The notes under the pieces were generated by a model that made no database searches, had not been told where the DNA came from, and saw nothing but the letters and a program-made list of their open reading frames with translations. From contig JAMFSA010000161.1 in NCBI GenBank assembly GCA_026225055.1, positions 1-64,000 of the forward strand: DNA of 64,000 bases, read 5' to 3'. A program made the translations under genes and the position numbers. Positions within the stretch are counted from its first letter, which is position 1; each line of letters starts with the position of its first letter. Of the stretch, positions 28,074-40,050 are shown piece by piece. Origin of the DNA: Mucilaginibacter xinganensis. Its GTDB lineage: Bacteria; Bacteroidota; Bacteroidia; Sphingobacteriales; Sphingobacteriaceae.

Positions 28074-30551
28074 ATGAATATTACTGACCATCATAAAAAA
28101 TATAAATTACTGCTAATTGTAGTTGTTCAGTTGTTGTATGGCCATGTTAAGGCACAGGATAACAAGCTATGGTATAATCAACCCGCCAAAGTCTGGACCG
28201 AAGCTTTACCAATAGGAAATGGCAGGCTGGGTGCTATGGTATTCGGGAAAGTGGACGATGAATTTATCCAGTTAAATGAGGCGTCACTATGGTCCGGAGG
28301 GCCTGTAAAAGATAACGTGAATCCTGCAGCCTTTAGTTATCTCGCAAAAGTAAGGTCAGCACTGTTTAAAGGGGATTTTCAACAAGCGCATGAACTTGAA
28401 AAACAGATGCAGGGTGTTTATTCAGAAAGTTATTTGCCCCTGGCCGATTTCCATATCCGGCAACAACTTGGTGAAGTAGATCCGGGATCGTATGATAGAG
28501 ATTTAAATATTCAGGATGCAATTGCCACAACAACGTTTAAGGTTAAAGGTGTGCGCTATAAAAGAGAGGTATTCGTATCCGCTCCTGATCAGGTGATCGT
28601 AATCCGTATCACATGCGATAAGCCCCGGCAAATTACTTTAAAGTTAGGCGCAACAAGCCAGCTTCATTTTAAAACCGAATTATTAAACGATAATATACTG
28701 GCACTAAAAGGGAAAGCGCCTGTGCATGTTGATCCCAATTACGTTGATTACAAAAAAGAACCGATAATTTATGATGACAAGGATACCTGTAATGGTATGC
28801 GTTATGAAATGCTAACGAAAGTGTTGATCAACGACGGCAAAATGACCGCCGATTCCAACAGTATAGCTGTAAAAGGAGCATCTGTTGTTACTATATATAT
28901 TTCTGCAGCTACAAGCTTTAACGGTTATAATAAGTGCCCGGTAAAAGATGAACATCAAATTGCATTGAATTACTTAATGCAAGCTACAAATAAGCCTTAT
29001 CGTGATTTATTGAATTCTCATCTTGCCGATTTTCATCAATATTTTAACAGAGTATCATTAAGCTTAAATCACAATAAAGGGAGCAGAACAGACCTACCAA
29101 CAGATGCAAGACTTGAAAATTATTTAAAAACAAATTCAGACCCCGGTTTAGAGGCATTGTATTTTCAGTATGGCCGTTATCTGCTGATCAGCAGTTCCAG
29201 AACGCCTGGAATACCTGCTAATTTACAAGGCATCTGGAATAAGGAGCTCAGACCTCCGTGGAGTTCCAATTATACCAGTAATATAAACGTTCAAATGAAC
29301 TATTGGATGGCTGAAGATGGTAATTTATCAGAAATGCACCAGCCTTTGTTTGATCTTATCAAAGAACTTTCCGTCACAGGTAGCAATGTTGCCAGTGAGT
29401 TCTATCACACCCGGGGCTGGGTAGTTCATCATAATACAGATATATGGGCTTTGGCAAATCCCGTAGGAGATTTTGGCCACGGCGATCCAAAATGGGCCAA
29501 CTGGCCAATGGGCGGAGATTGGCTTTGCCGTCATTTATGGGAACATTATTTATTTACGCGAGATAAGCAATTTCTAAAAGAAACAGCTTATCCGCTTATG
29601 AAAGGCGCTGCAAAATTCACGCTCGACTGGCTTGTACCTGATGGCAACGGCCACCTTGTTACCTCCCCATCCATGTCTCCTGAAAATGATTTTATTTATG
29701 ATGGAGGAAAAGTTGCAGATGTTTCCATATCAAGTACTATGGATATGGGTATTATCCGTGATCTGTTTGACAATTTAATTGAAGGTAGTGAGATATTAAA
29801 TATTGACCCGCTATTCAGAGATACATTAATAGCTAAACGGAAATTATTAATACCATTTCAAATCGGCAGCAAGGGTCAATTACAGGAATGGTTTAAGGAT
29901 TATGAATCCCCCGATCCTCATCACCGGCACGTTTCACACCTGTATTCGGTTTTTCCTGCACATTTAATTTCATTACAGCAAACTCCCGCACTTGCTGTTG
30001 CCGCCAAAAGATCACTTATATTAAGAGGGGATGAAAGTACGGGATGGAGCCTGGCATGGAAAGTTAATCTTTGGGCAAGACTCCAGGATGGCAATCATGC
30101 TTACCGGCTTTACCGCGACCTGCTACGGATCACAAAAGAAAATGGTTATGACTATAATGAGGGCGGAGGACTGTACGCTAATATGTTTGATGCTCACCCA
30201 CCTTTCCAGATCGACGGAAACTTTGGTGGAGCATCAGGGTTAATCGAAATGCTGTTACAAAGCCAGGACGGCAACGTGCATTTGTTGCCTGCATTGCCTG
30301 ATGCCTGGGCAAGCGGTAGCTTTAAAGGGCTTGTAGCCCGAGGAAATTTTGTTATCGATTTGAGCTGGGATCACAAAAAAATTGAACATGCAACAGTTTA
30401 TGCCAGAAACGGCGGCGTTTGTAGGATATTGAGCAATTCGCCTTTAATGATTGAGAAAACAAAAACTGTGGCGGTCAAAAAATCCAATGGTTATGAATTG
30501 GTATTTAACACACATAAGAACAGCTATTACCAACTCACATCAATAAAGTAA
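28074..30551 (+). CDS. GH95 alpha-L-fucosidase (or alpha-L-galactosidase), secreted
   Basis: An 825-residue inverting enzyme with an N-terminal hydrophobic segment (LLLIVVVQLLYGHVKAQ). GH95 signatures run the length of the protein: LWYNQPAKVWTEALPIGNGR near residue 32, NIN of the NINVQMNYW motif (Asn403 and Asn405), SPEN with Glu537, HHRHVSHLYSVFP near 616-628 and FQIDGNFGG with Asp714. These match the Asn-Asn-Glu-Asp catalytic set known in the Bifidobacterium AfcA fucosidase. Family members release alpha-1,2-L-fucose or, in some plant-cell-wall PULs, L-galactose from xyloglucan or RG-II. Both would suit a pectin context; the GH29 upstream is the other fucosidase. It lies 152 bases after the GH78 gene. 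Confidence 0.93.
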   Translation: MNITDHHKKYKLLLIVVVQLLYGHVKAQDNKLWYNQPAKVWTEALPIGNGRLGAMVFGKVDDEFIQLNEASLWSGGPVKDNVNPAAFSYLAKVRSALFKGDFQQAHELEKQMQGVYSESYLPLADFHIRQQLGEVDPGSYDRDLNIQDAIATTTFKVKGVRYKREVFVSAPDQVIVIRITCDKPRQITLKLGATSQLHFKTELLNDNILALKGKAPVHVDPNYVDYKKEPIIYDDKDTCNGMRYEMLTKVLINDGKMTADSNSIAVKGASVVTIYISAATSFNGYNKCPVKDEHQIALNYLMQATNKPYRDLLNSHLADFHQYFNRVSLSLNHNKGSRTDLPTDARLENYLKTNSDPGLEALYFQYGRYLLISSSRTPGIPANLQGIWNKELRPPWSSNYTSNINVQMNYWMAEDGNLSEMHQPLFDLIKELSVTGSNVASEFYHTRGWVVHHNTDIWALANPVGDFGHGDPKWANWPMGGDWLCRHLWEHYLFTRDKQFLKETAYPLMKGAAKFTLDWLVPDGNGHLVTSPSMSPENDFIYDGGKVADVSISSTMDMGIIRDLFDNLIEGSEILNIDPLFRDTLIAKRKLLIPFQIGSKGQLQEWFKDYESPDPHHRHVSHLYSVFPAHLISLQQTPALAVAAKRSLILRGDESTGWSLAWKVNLWARLQDGNHAYRLYRDLLRITKENGYDYNEGGGLYANMFDAHPPFQIDGNFGGASGLIEMLLQSQDGNVHLLPALPDAWASGSFKGLVARGNFVIDLSWDHKKIEHATVYARNGGVCRILSNSPLMIEKTKTVAVKKSNGYELVFNTHKNSYYQLTSIK

Positions 30552-30629
30552 ACGCCTTTAATTTGCAAATACGTTCATGAAAAATGACGAATTAATTATC
30601 GCTTAACCCATTCATATAACAAACAAAAC

Positions 30630-33600
30630 ATGCATATTAAAAGTGGAATTGCATACACCGTTTTGCTTTGTTTCATCAGCATTCAGTTGGCTTTTGCGGT
30701 ACCCGGGGCTAAGTTGGTACCCGTTAACCTTGCTTGTGAACTGTTTAGCAGTCCAATGGGGATTGATGTAAAAAACCCAGGTTTCAGTTACACTATAAAA
30801 TCTCAGGACGCTGATCAGAGAGGTATAATTCAGCGTGCCTATCAAATTGTTTTATCCGCATCACCTGATTTTAATAAAAGGGAAATTCTTTGGGATTCTC
30901 AAAAAGTACAGGACAGCCGAATGGCTTATATAATCTACAAGGGTAGGGCATTAAAATCAAGTCATCTGTATTACTGGAAAGTGCGTATCTGGGATCAAAG
31001 TTCTCAGCCGTCAGCATGGAGCAAGGTAGCCAGGTTCACAACGGGTATTTTATCGCCCGAAAAATGGCAAGCTAAGTGGATCACAGCAACAGGAGCCGAA
31101 AAGTATGCACTGAGTCCTGTTGGCTTTAAGTCGTCCGAAGCAGTATCGCCAGATCAATCCAAATGGGTACAGGTTGATTTGGGAACAGTGAGGAAATTCT
31201 CAGAAGTTTCGCTATCTCCATTATTTTATGCAGACCGTGACGGTTATGACTTCCCGCTGAGATTCAAGGTGGAAACAGCAAATGATTCTTTATTTAGATC
31301 CAGCTCAATTATTGCCGATTACACTTCCGCTGATGTGGAAAATCCCGGCTTTAAGCCTTTTCATATTTATAAAGCCGGAGAAGGCCGCTTTTTACGATTA
31401 ACCATAACAAAGCTTGCCCCCATTGGCGATAAGTTCATGTATGCGCTAAGGCAAATAGAAGTTTTATCTGCCGGACAGAATATTGCCGCCGGTAAAATAG
31501 TCACTGTTTCTGATAGTGACGATAGCAATGGTTTCAACAAAAGCAATCTTACCGATCAGGTAAGTAATTACCAAACCTTTCCTAATTATTCATCTATACT
31601 TTTCCGCAAGAACTTTTTTAATAAAGCCGGCCTGGTACATGCGATTATCCATTTGAGCGGTCTTTCTCAATATGAATTAACTATCAACAGCAGCAAAATT
31701 GGTGATTATTTGCTCACCCCCGGGTGGACTAATTATAAGAAAACTGTGCTCTATGATACCTATGATGTAACCAGCCAGATTTTGCGCGGAGATAATACAA
31801 TTGGTATATTAGTTGGTAACGGTATGTACAACATTCAGCCCGATACCCTGCGATATGTTAAATTTCTATCAACTTTTGGCCCTGCTAAGGTAACAGCCCA
31901 ACTTAGGCTGGAGTATGCCGATGGAACGGTTACGACTGTTAGTACCGACAAAACCTGGTCGGTGGCCCCTGGGCCCATTACCTATTCTAATTTATATGGA
32001 GGTGAGGACTATGACGCAAATAAAGATCAGCATGGTTGGGATAAACCAGGTTTTAAAACAGGTGATCAATGGGCATCAGCAGTAGAGACAACCGGCCCCG
32101 GCGGTGTATTAAAGGGATTATCCTGTGCCGCCCCTCCAATAAAAGCTATTGATACTTTATCTGCGGTTAAAATAACTAAAATCAGAGAGAATTTATGGAT
32201 ATACGATTTTGGCCAGAATGCTTCCATGATGCCGCTTCTTTCTGTCGATGGGCCTAAAGGTTCCTATGTTCGTTTAATACCAGCCGAACTTTTAGGACAA
32301 AACGGCTTAGTTGATAGGAGATCTGCAACACAGGGTGGCGCAAGGCCTGCATGGTGGCAATATACCTTGTGTGGCGGCGGTGCTGCACAATGGTTCCCGA
32401 AGTTCTTTTACCAGGGCGCAAGATATTTACAGGTGGAGTTGTTTCCGGCTAATGTCAGCGGCAGGCTCCCGTCAGTTACCCGATTAAGAGATGTGATCGT
32501 TCATTCTTCCTCTACACCTGTGGGCAATTTTCAATGTTCGGATTCATTGTTTAACCGGATATATAGTTTAGTGCGCTGGGCCCAGATGAATAACATGATG
32601 AGTTTGATGACGGATTGCCCGCAACGCGAAAAAATGGGATGGCTGGAAGAAAATCATCTTAACGGACCTTCACTACGGTATAATTTTGACATGGCCCCGC
32701 TTTTTCGGAAAACGATGAATGATATGGCCGACTCGCAACTTGACAATGGCCTGATCCCGAATATCGCTCCTGAGTATTTTATCGCAGGAGCACAGGATAT
32801 GGCGAATGGGTTTCGAAACTCGCCCGAATGGGGTAGTTCATTTATTATTGTTCCCTGGCAGCAATACCAGTTTTCGGGAGATATTTCGCTGTTAAAACGC
32901 TATTATGATAAGATGAAGCGTTACATGGCTTTTTTATCAGCTGAAGCAAAGGATGATATTATTTACACCGGCTTAGGCGATTGGTATGATATCGGCCCTA
33001 AAGAGCCCTGGGGTTCCCAACTAACGCCGGTAGCGTTTACAGCCACGGCTATATATTATTGCGATAACCTGATCATGTATCATATAGCAAGGCTCTTAAA
33101 TAAAAGAAACGATGAAGTTGAATTTTCATCGGCTGCGAAAAGAATAGGCAATTCCTTTAACAAAACCTTTTTTAATCCCAAAATAGGCTCATACGCTACA
33201 GGGTCACAAACCAGCAGCGCGTTACCTCTTTATTTAAATGTAGTTGAGCCCGCTAACCGCCTGAAGCTACTAAATAAGTTGTTGACTGATATACAGCAAA
33301 ATAATAACAGTTTTACCAGCGGTGAGGTTGGCTACCGGTTTTTGCTGCGCGCACTTGCAGACGGAGGCAGCTCGGATGTTGTTTATAAGATGAACCATCA
33401 GTCTGATAAACCAGGGTATGGCTATCAGTTAAAAATGGGTGCTACCAGTTTAACCGAGAAATGGGATGCCAGTGTAGGAAATTTTGGATCCCAGGATCAT
33501 TTTATGTCAGGGGAGATCAATGAATGGTTCTTCAATAACCTTGTTGGCATCAGCCCCGATACAATCAGCGCCGGATTTAGAAAATTTAATATAAAACCTG

Positions 33601-33881
33601 CTTTCATAAAACAGCTCAAGTGGGTAAACGGCGAATTTTCTTCCATCAGCGGTAATATAGTTTGCAAATGGAAAAGAGTTGATCATGTAATCTCATTAAA
33701 CATTGAAGTTCCTGTAAACACAACAGCAACACTTTATCTTGACGACATTGACCCTGGTTCTATTTATGAGGGTTCAAAGCCGATAAATAAGTCAAATGGA
33801 ATAAAGTACAAATACAAAACCAGCGAATCTCTTGCCTATGAATTAGGGTCGGGAGCTTATTCTTTTACAATTAATAATTAA
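30630..33881 (+). CDS. GH78 alpha-L-rhamnosidase with discoidin-like insert, secreted
   Basis: A 1,083-residue paralogue of the GH78 at 25156, about 160 residues longer. The signal peptide ends ...IQLAFAVPG. The Ig-like N-terminal domain is followed, at about residues 155-305, by an inserted F5/8 type C (discoidin-like) module: SKWVQVDLGTVRKFSEVSLS, RFLRLTITKL and LRQIEVLSAG. The Bac_rhamnosid N domain then resumes (IIHLSGLSQYELTINSSKIG), and the barrel carries DCPQREKMGWLEENHLNG from about 660 and TSLTEKWDAS near 948. The insert probably binds sugar and may hold the enzyme on an insoluble or branched substrate. The second rhamnosidase suggests a second rhamnosyl linkage or position. Spacing to the upstream GH95 gene is 78 bases. 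Confidence 0.92.
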   Translation: MHIKSGIAYTVLLCFISIQLAFAVPGAKLVPVNLACELFSSPMGIDVKNPGFSYTIKSQDADQRGIIQRAYQIVLSASPDFNKREILWDSQKVQDSRMAYIIYKGRALKSSHLYYWKVRIWDQSSQPSAWSKVARFTTGILSPEKWQAKWITATGAEKYALSPVGFKSSEAVSPDQSKWVQVDLGTVRKFSEVSLSPLFYADRDGYDFPLRFKVETANDSLFRSSSIIADYTSADVENPGFKPFHIYKAGEGRFLRLTITKLAPIGDKFMYALRQIEVLSAGQNIAAGKIVTVSDSDDSNGFNKSNLTDQVSNYQTFPNYSSILFRKNFFNKAGLVHAIIHLSGLSQYELTINSSKIGDYLLTPGWTNYKKTVLYDTYDVTSQILRGDNTIGILVGNGMYNIQPDTLRYVKFLSTFGPAKVTAQLRLEYADGTVTTVSTDKTWSVAPGPITYSNLYGGEDYDANKDQHGWDKPGFKTGDQWASAVETTGPGGVLKGLSCAAPPIKAIDTLSAVKITKIRENLWIYDFGQNASMMPLLSVDGPKGSYVRLIPAELLGQNGLVDRRSATQGGARPAWWQYTLCGGGAAQWFPKFFYQGARYLQVELFPANVSGRLPSVTRLRDVIVHSSSTPVGNFQCSDSLFNRIYSLVRWAQMNNMMSLMTDCPQREKMGWLEENHLNGPSLRYNFDMAPLFRKTMNDMADSQLDNGLIPNIAPEYFIAGAQDMANGFRNSPEWGSSFIIVPWQQYQFSGDISLLKRYYDKMKRYMAFLSAEAKDDIIYTGLGDWYDIGPKEPWGSQLTPVAFTATAIYYCDNLIMYHIARLLNKRNDEVEFSSAAKRIGNSFNKTFFNPKIGSYATGSQTSSALPLYLNVVEPANRLKLLNKLLTDIQQNNNSFTSGEVGYRFLLRALADGGSSDVVYKMNHQSDKPGYGYQLKMGATSLTEKWDASVGNFGSQDHFMSGEINEWFFNNLVGISPDTISAGFRKFNIKPAFIKQLKWVNGEFSSISGNIVCKWKRVDHVISLNIEVPVNTTATLYLDDIDPGSIYEGSKPINKSNGIKYKYKTSESLAYELGSGAYSFTINN

Positions 33882-33987
33882 AACAAAACAGCTTACTTAT
33901 TCATGCGATGATATTTTTCGTAAGGGCAAAAATGAGCGGTTTAAACAGAAATAATATTTACTATCATAGACAAAAACCTTATTACAC

Positions 33988-35418
33988 ATGCAAACTAATA
34001 AATTAAAAATAGGCTTATTCGGAATTGGACTTGATGCGTACTGGGAGCAGTTTCCGGGATTACAGGCTAGACTTACGGGTTATTTGTCGGTGGTAGCGGA
34101 AAAATTGGTCGTGATTCACCCAGGAATTATAAATCTAGGGATAATTGATACCGCGGCAAAAGCTTTCGAGGCTGGAAGTAAATTTAGAAAGGAGGAAGTC
34201 GATCTTATTTTTCTGTATGTTACCACGTATGCATTGTCATCTACTGTTCTGCCAGTTGTTCAGCGTGCTAAAGTTCCGGTGATCATCTTAAACCTATCGC
34301 CGGAAGCTGCAATAGATTACGATACCTTTAACTTAATGACCGATTCAACTAAAATGACCGGCGAATGGTTGGCGTACTGTTCGGCGTGCCCGGTGCCCGA
34401 AATCGCCAATGTGTTCAAACGTACAGGTATACGTTTTCACCAGGTCACAGGTATGCTGCATGATGATCCTGAATGTTGGGAAGAAATAGGAGAATGGGTT
34501 GAAGCGGCGAAGGTTAGCCACATTATGGCGAGTAATAGTTTAGGATGTATAGGGCATTATTACAGTGGAATGTTAGACATCTATTCCGATCTTACGCAAC
34601 AATATGCCAGTTTCGGCGGCCATATTGAATTACTCGAGGTAGAAGAGCTAGCCACACTTAGAAAGTCTGTAACTGATGACCAGATTGCCGAAAAAGTAAA
34701 GCTGTTTTATGAGCAATTTGAAATTATGGAAGGCTGTTTAGAGGATGATTTGAAGAATGCGGCAAAAACTTCGGTTGCCCTCGATAATTTGGTGTTAAAG
34801 TATAATCTTGGCTCTATTGCATATTATTATAAGGGTAAAGGGAACCCTGAAAATGAAGATACGATTAACTCAATAATTTTGGGTAATAGTTTACTTACGG
34901 CAAATCATGTACCGGTAGCAGGCGAATATGATATTAAGAATGCGCAGGCCATGAAAATTATGGATAGTTTGGGTGTGGGCGGATCTTTCACTGAATACTA
35001 CGCGATGGACTTTAACCGTGATATAGTTATTATGGGGCATGACGGCCCGGGGCATATCGCTATTGCACAAGGCAAAACCAAAGTAAAGCCGCTTAAAGTC
35101 TATCATGGGAAAATAGGTAAGGGATTATCAGTTGAAATGTCGGTTAAAACTGGAAAGATAACCTTGCTGTCAGTGGTGGAACAGCAAGGTGGTGGGTTGT
35201 TTTTGCTGGTAGCTGAAGGAGAAACGGTCTCAGGGCCTATCCTGGAGATTGGAAATACAAATAGCCGCTATAAGTTTAACATTGGAGCAAGAAGATTTGT
35301 TAATGACTGGAATGCACAGGGGCCATCACATCATTGTGCAGTAGGCGTTGGTCATGTGGCTTCCAAAATAAAAAAGCTTGGAAAATTGCTGGACATGGAA
35401 GTAATACAAGTTTGTTAA
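33988..35418 (+). CDS. L-arabinose/L-fucose-isomerase-like protein, cytoplasmic
   Basis: A 476-residue protein without a signal peptide, the only clearly cytoplasmic catabolic enzyme of this PUL. It follows the arabinose isomerase-like fold: an N-terminal Rossmann-like domain (KIGLFGIGLDAYWEQFPGL, VIILNLSP) and a C-terminal region with GGSFTEYYAMDF, GHDGPGH and GPSHHCAVG. The Glu of TEYYAMDF and the His residues of GHDGPGH and PSHHC correspond to the metal-binding Glu/His set of AraA. The family converts aldoses such as L-arabinose or L-fucose to ketoses. Specificity here is unknown. Because the locus releases rhamnose, fucose and galactose and no L-arabinofuranosidase is plainly encoded, an L-rhamnose- or L-fucose-like substrate is as plausible as arabinose. 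It lies between GH78 and GH2. Confidence 0.8.
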   Translation: MQTNKLKIGLFGIGLDAYWEQFPGLQARLTGYLSVVAEKLVVIHPGIINLGIIDTAAKAFEAGSKFRKEEVDLIFLYVTTYALSSTVLPVVQRAKVPVIILNLSPEAAIDYDTFNLMTDSTKMTGEWLAYCSACPVPEIANVFKRTGIRFHQVTGMLHDDPECWEEIGEWVEAAKVSHIMASNSLGCIGHYYSGMLDIYSDLTQQYASFGGHIELLEVEELATLRKSVTDDQIAEKVKLFYEQFEIMEGCLEDDLKNAAKTSVALDNLVLKYNLGSIAYYYKGKGNPENEDTINSIILGNSLLTANHVPVAGEYDIKNAQAMKIMDSLGVGGSFTEYYAMDFNRDIVIMGHDGPGHIAIAQGKTKVKPLKVYHGKIGKGLSVEMSVKTGKITLLSVVEQQGGGLFLLVAEGETVSGPILEIGNTNSRYKFNIGARRFVNDWNAQGPSHHCAVGVGHVASKIKKLGKLLDMEVIQVC

Positions 35419-35542
35419 CAACGGTGACACCAAAAAGTACTTGCACACTTGAGTCAACAATGAAAACAGAAGGGAATTTATTAACTGTTGACTTTATTGC
35501 TTTCGCGGGCGACGATGTGGTGTGGAAGAATATTTTCTATAA

Positions 35543-38692
<3,150 letters not shown>

Positions 38693-38875
38693 CATTGATA
38701 AATCCTATTATTTTTAGAACTGTAATTATTATCATTTAAAGTCATGTCCTGTTCATGCCTATCGACTTGCATCAAATAATAGATCATTACTAACGGATAA
38801 ATTTTTAAGGAAATACAAAATTAGCATTCAACTTGAAAAGCCGATGCTAAGTACAAAACCATCATAAAATTATTG

Positions 38876-38906
38876 TTGTATAACTTAAAACAGATCGTTA
38901 AATTTG
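38876..38906 (+). promoter_or_regulatory. Bacteroidota-type promoter
   Basis: TTG at 38876-38878 and TAAATTTG at 38899-38906 match the -33 (TTG/TTTG) and -7 (TAnnTTTG) consensus of Bacteroidota housekeeping promoters with a 20-base spacer. It points right, into a stretch with no ORF that ends at the terminator at 39046. Confidence 0.55.
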
Positions 38907-38912
38907 TATCAA

Positions 38913-39083
38913 TTGCTGTTAAAGAGTATGTGACTAAAACAGTGAGTGGTTCTAAAAAGTCTCCATGAACTTATTGATATATAGGTATTTGCGGAAAGGA
39001 TTAATCGTCCTGCCATCCCGACTTAAGCGATACCAACCAGTATCAAAAAGCCTTTAAATCTATGATTTAAGGGCTTTTTTGTT
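38913..39083 (+). ncRNA. Candidate ~170-nt small RNA with tRNA-Pro-like 3' part
   Basis: The candidate is defined by the promoter at 38876-38906 and the terminator at 39046-39083; the start is set about seven bases after the -7 element. The interior has no start codon with a useful ORF. Near the 3' end it carries 16 bases identical to a tRNA-Pro T-stem/acceptor 3' half as I remember that tRNA. It could be a true small RNA, a tRNA-Pro gene whose body was lost, or an attachment-site scar. Only the flanking signals support transcription. Confidence 0.35.
39008..39023 (+). other. tRNA-Pro 3'-end fragment (possible att site scar)
   Basis: TCCTGCCATCCCGACT looks like the 3' half of the T-stem (CCTGC) plus the 3' acceptor strand (CATCCCG) of a Bacteroidota tRNA-Pro. 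The matching 5' acceptor strand CGGGATG and the T-stem 5' strand GCAGG are not found upstream, so no tRNA can fold here. tRNA 3' ends are common targets of site-specific integrases, and a leftover copy marks an element boundary. No integrase gene is in the window. Confidence 0.45.
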
Positions 39084-39086
39084 TAA
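39046..39086 (+). terminator. Strong intrinsic terminator
   Basis: AAAAAGCCTTTAAATC (39046-39061 region) pairs with GATTTAAGGGCTTTTT across three to four bases with one G-T pair, and is followed by more T. The A-run before and T-run after make it able to work in both directions. It ends the candidate small RNA and insulates the mannan PUL from upstream transcription. Confidence 0.85.
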
Positions 39087-39280
39087 TCTAAAAAGAGCAA
39101 CGCTACTGCTATAACCCGTAATTATCAACAAAGTAGGTTAATCGAAAATACTGTAACATCTGTCTAAGGAAGGATCAATAAAGTATAGCATCGGTGAAAA
39201 AAATAATGCGGCACATATATGTTACAACGTTTAGAATGAGATAATAAAAATTAAAGTTGCTTAAATACCGACAAATGAAG

Positions 39281-39326
39281 AAATTTAAATGATATATATA
39301 TTATAATATTTATTTCATTTAAATTT
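39281..39326 (+). promoter_or_regulatory. Perfect 12-bp inverted repeat before the ECF sigma gene
   Basis: AAATTTAAATGA (39281-39292) and TCATTTAAATTT (39315-39326) are exact reverse complements separated by 22 A/T-rich bases. The right arm ends 52 bases before the sigma gene start, so the site should overlap its promoter. It could be a dimeric regulator site or a transcript hairpin. Confidence 0.5.
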
Positions 39327-39378
39327 ATATAAACAATAATAGTTTATAAATTTAACGCACCAATTATATTAAGTTAAA

Positions 39379-39960
39379 GTGAACGATCAATTTCTTGACA
39401 ACAAGAGTATTAAGCTATTGATAGCAGGCGATGAGTCTGTATTCACATTCGCGTATGAATTATATAGTGCGAAAGTTTACCGGCTTGCATTTAAATTTTT
39501 GAAGGATAAGCAGCAGAGCGAAGAGATAGTACAGGAAACATTCATGAAGTTGTGGTTGGGGCGCGGGCAACTTGACCCAACGGGTAATGTATGGCTGTAT
39601 TTATTCGTTATTGCCAAGCGCCTGTCGTTAAATACCCTCAGGCACAATGCCTGGTCGGTGCAGCTGTCAGAAAATGTATTGCCGCTTGCTGCAGACATGC
39701 ACAACGAAACTGAGGAAGAAGTGCTCGTGCACGATCTGGAACAATATACTGAAAAGATCATTCAAAAGCTTCCGCGCCAGCAGCAGCTTGTTTTTAAATT
39801 AAGCAGGGTTGATGGCTTATCACATAAGGAAATAGCTGAACAACTGCATATTTCACAAAATACGGTAAAAAATCACATGGTTGATGCGCTTAAAACTTTA
39901 AAATTAGGCCTCAAATACTCCGACCTGATCTTCTTTATCGCCCTGAGTTTCTGGCTATAA
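39379..39960 (+). CDS. ECF sigma factor (FecI-type) of the mannan PUL
   Basis: A 193-residue sigma-70 family ECF factor. Region 2 is at about residues 20-90 (YELYSAKVYRLAFKFLKDKQ, EEIVQETFMKLWL) and region 4 at about 125-180 (LPRQQQLVFKLSRVDGLSHK, EIAEQLHISQNTVKNHMVDA). The start is GTG at 39379; no better ATG lies before region 2. A FecR-type anti-sigma gene follows after 90 bases and then an STN-bearing SusC gene, the standard trans-envelope signalling set of Bacteroidota: glycan on SusC signals through STN to FecR, which releases the sigma factor to transcribe the PUL. A perfect inverted repeat sits just upstream. Confidence 0.93.
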   Translation: MNDQFLDNKSIKLLIAGDESVFTFAYELYSAKVYRLAFKFLKDKQQSEEIVQETFMKLWLGRGQLDPTGNVWLYLFVIAKRLSLNTLRHNAWSVQLSENVLPLAADMHNETEEEVLVHDLEQYTEKIIQKLPRQQQLVFKLSRVDGLSHKEIAEQLHISQNTVKNHMVDALKTLKLGLKYSDLIFFIALSFWL

Positions 39961-40050
39961 AAATATTTTTTCTTTTCAGGTAGTCCTATCGGCGTTTTGG
40001 CGTGTTCTGTTATTAAATCCCTGACCTGGGAATTATAACCAATTATAACC

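Larger units (their letters stand above)
38693..39378 (+). other. Non-coding boundary region between the two PULs
   Basis: No protein gene is visible in 686 bases. Reading left to right the stretch holds a Bacteroidota-type promoter (38876-38906), an untranslated stretch ending in a tRNA-Pro-like 3' end (39008-39023), a small hairpin GATAC/GTATC (39029-39044), a strong terminator (39046-39086) and a perfect inverted repeat (39281-39326) just before the ECF sigma gene. The last ~100 bases are extremely A+T-rich. Confidence 0.6.

Noticed and set aside
38913..39023. A complete tRNA-Pro gene ending at 39023
   Set aside because: The 5' acceptor strand CGGGATG, the anticodon arm and the T-stem 5' strand are absent, so only a 3' fragment remains.
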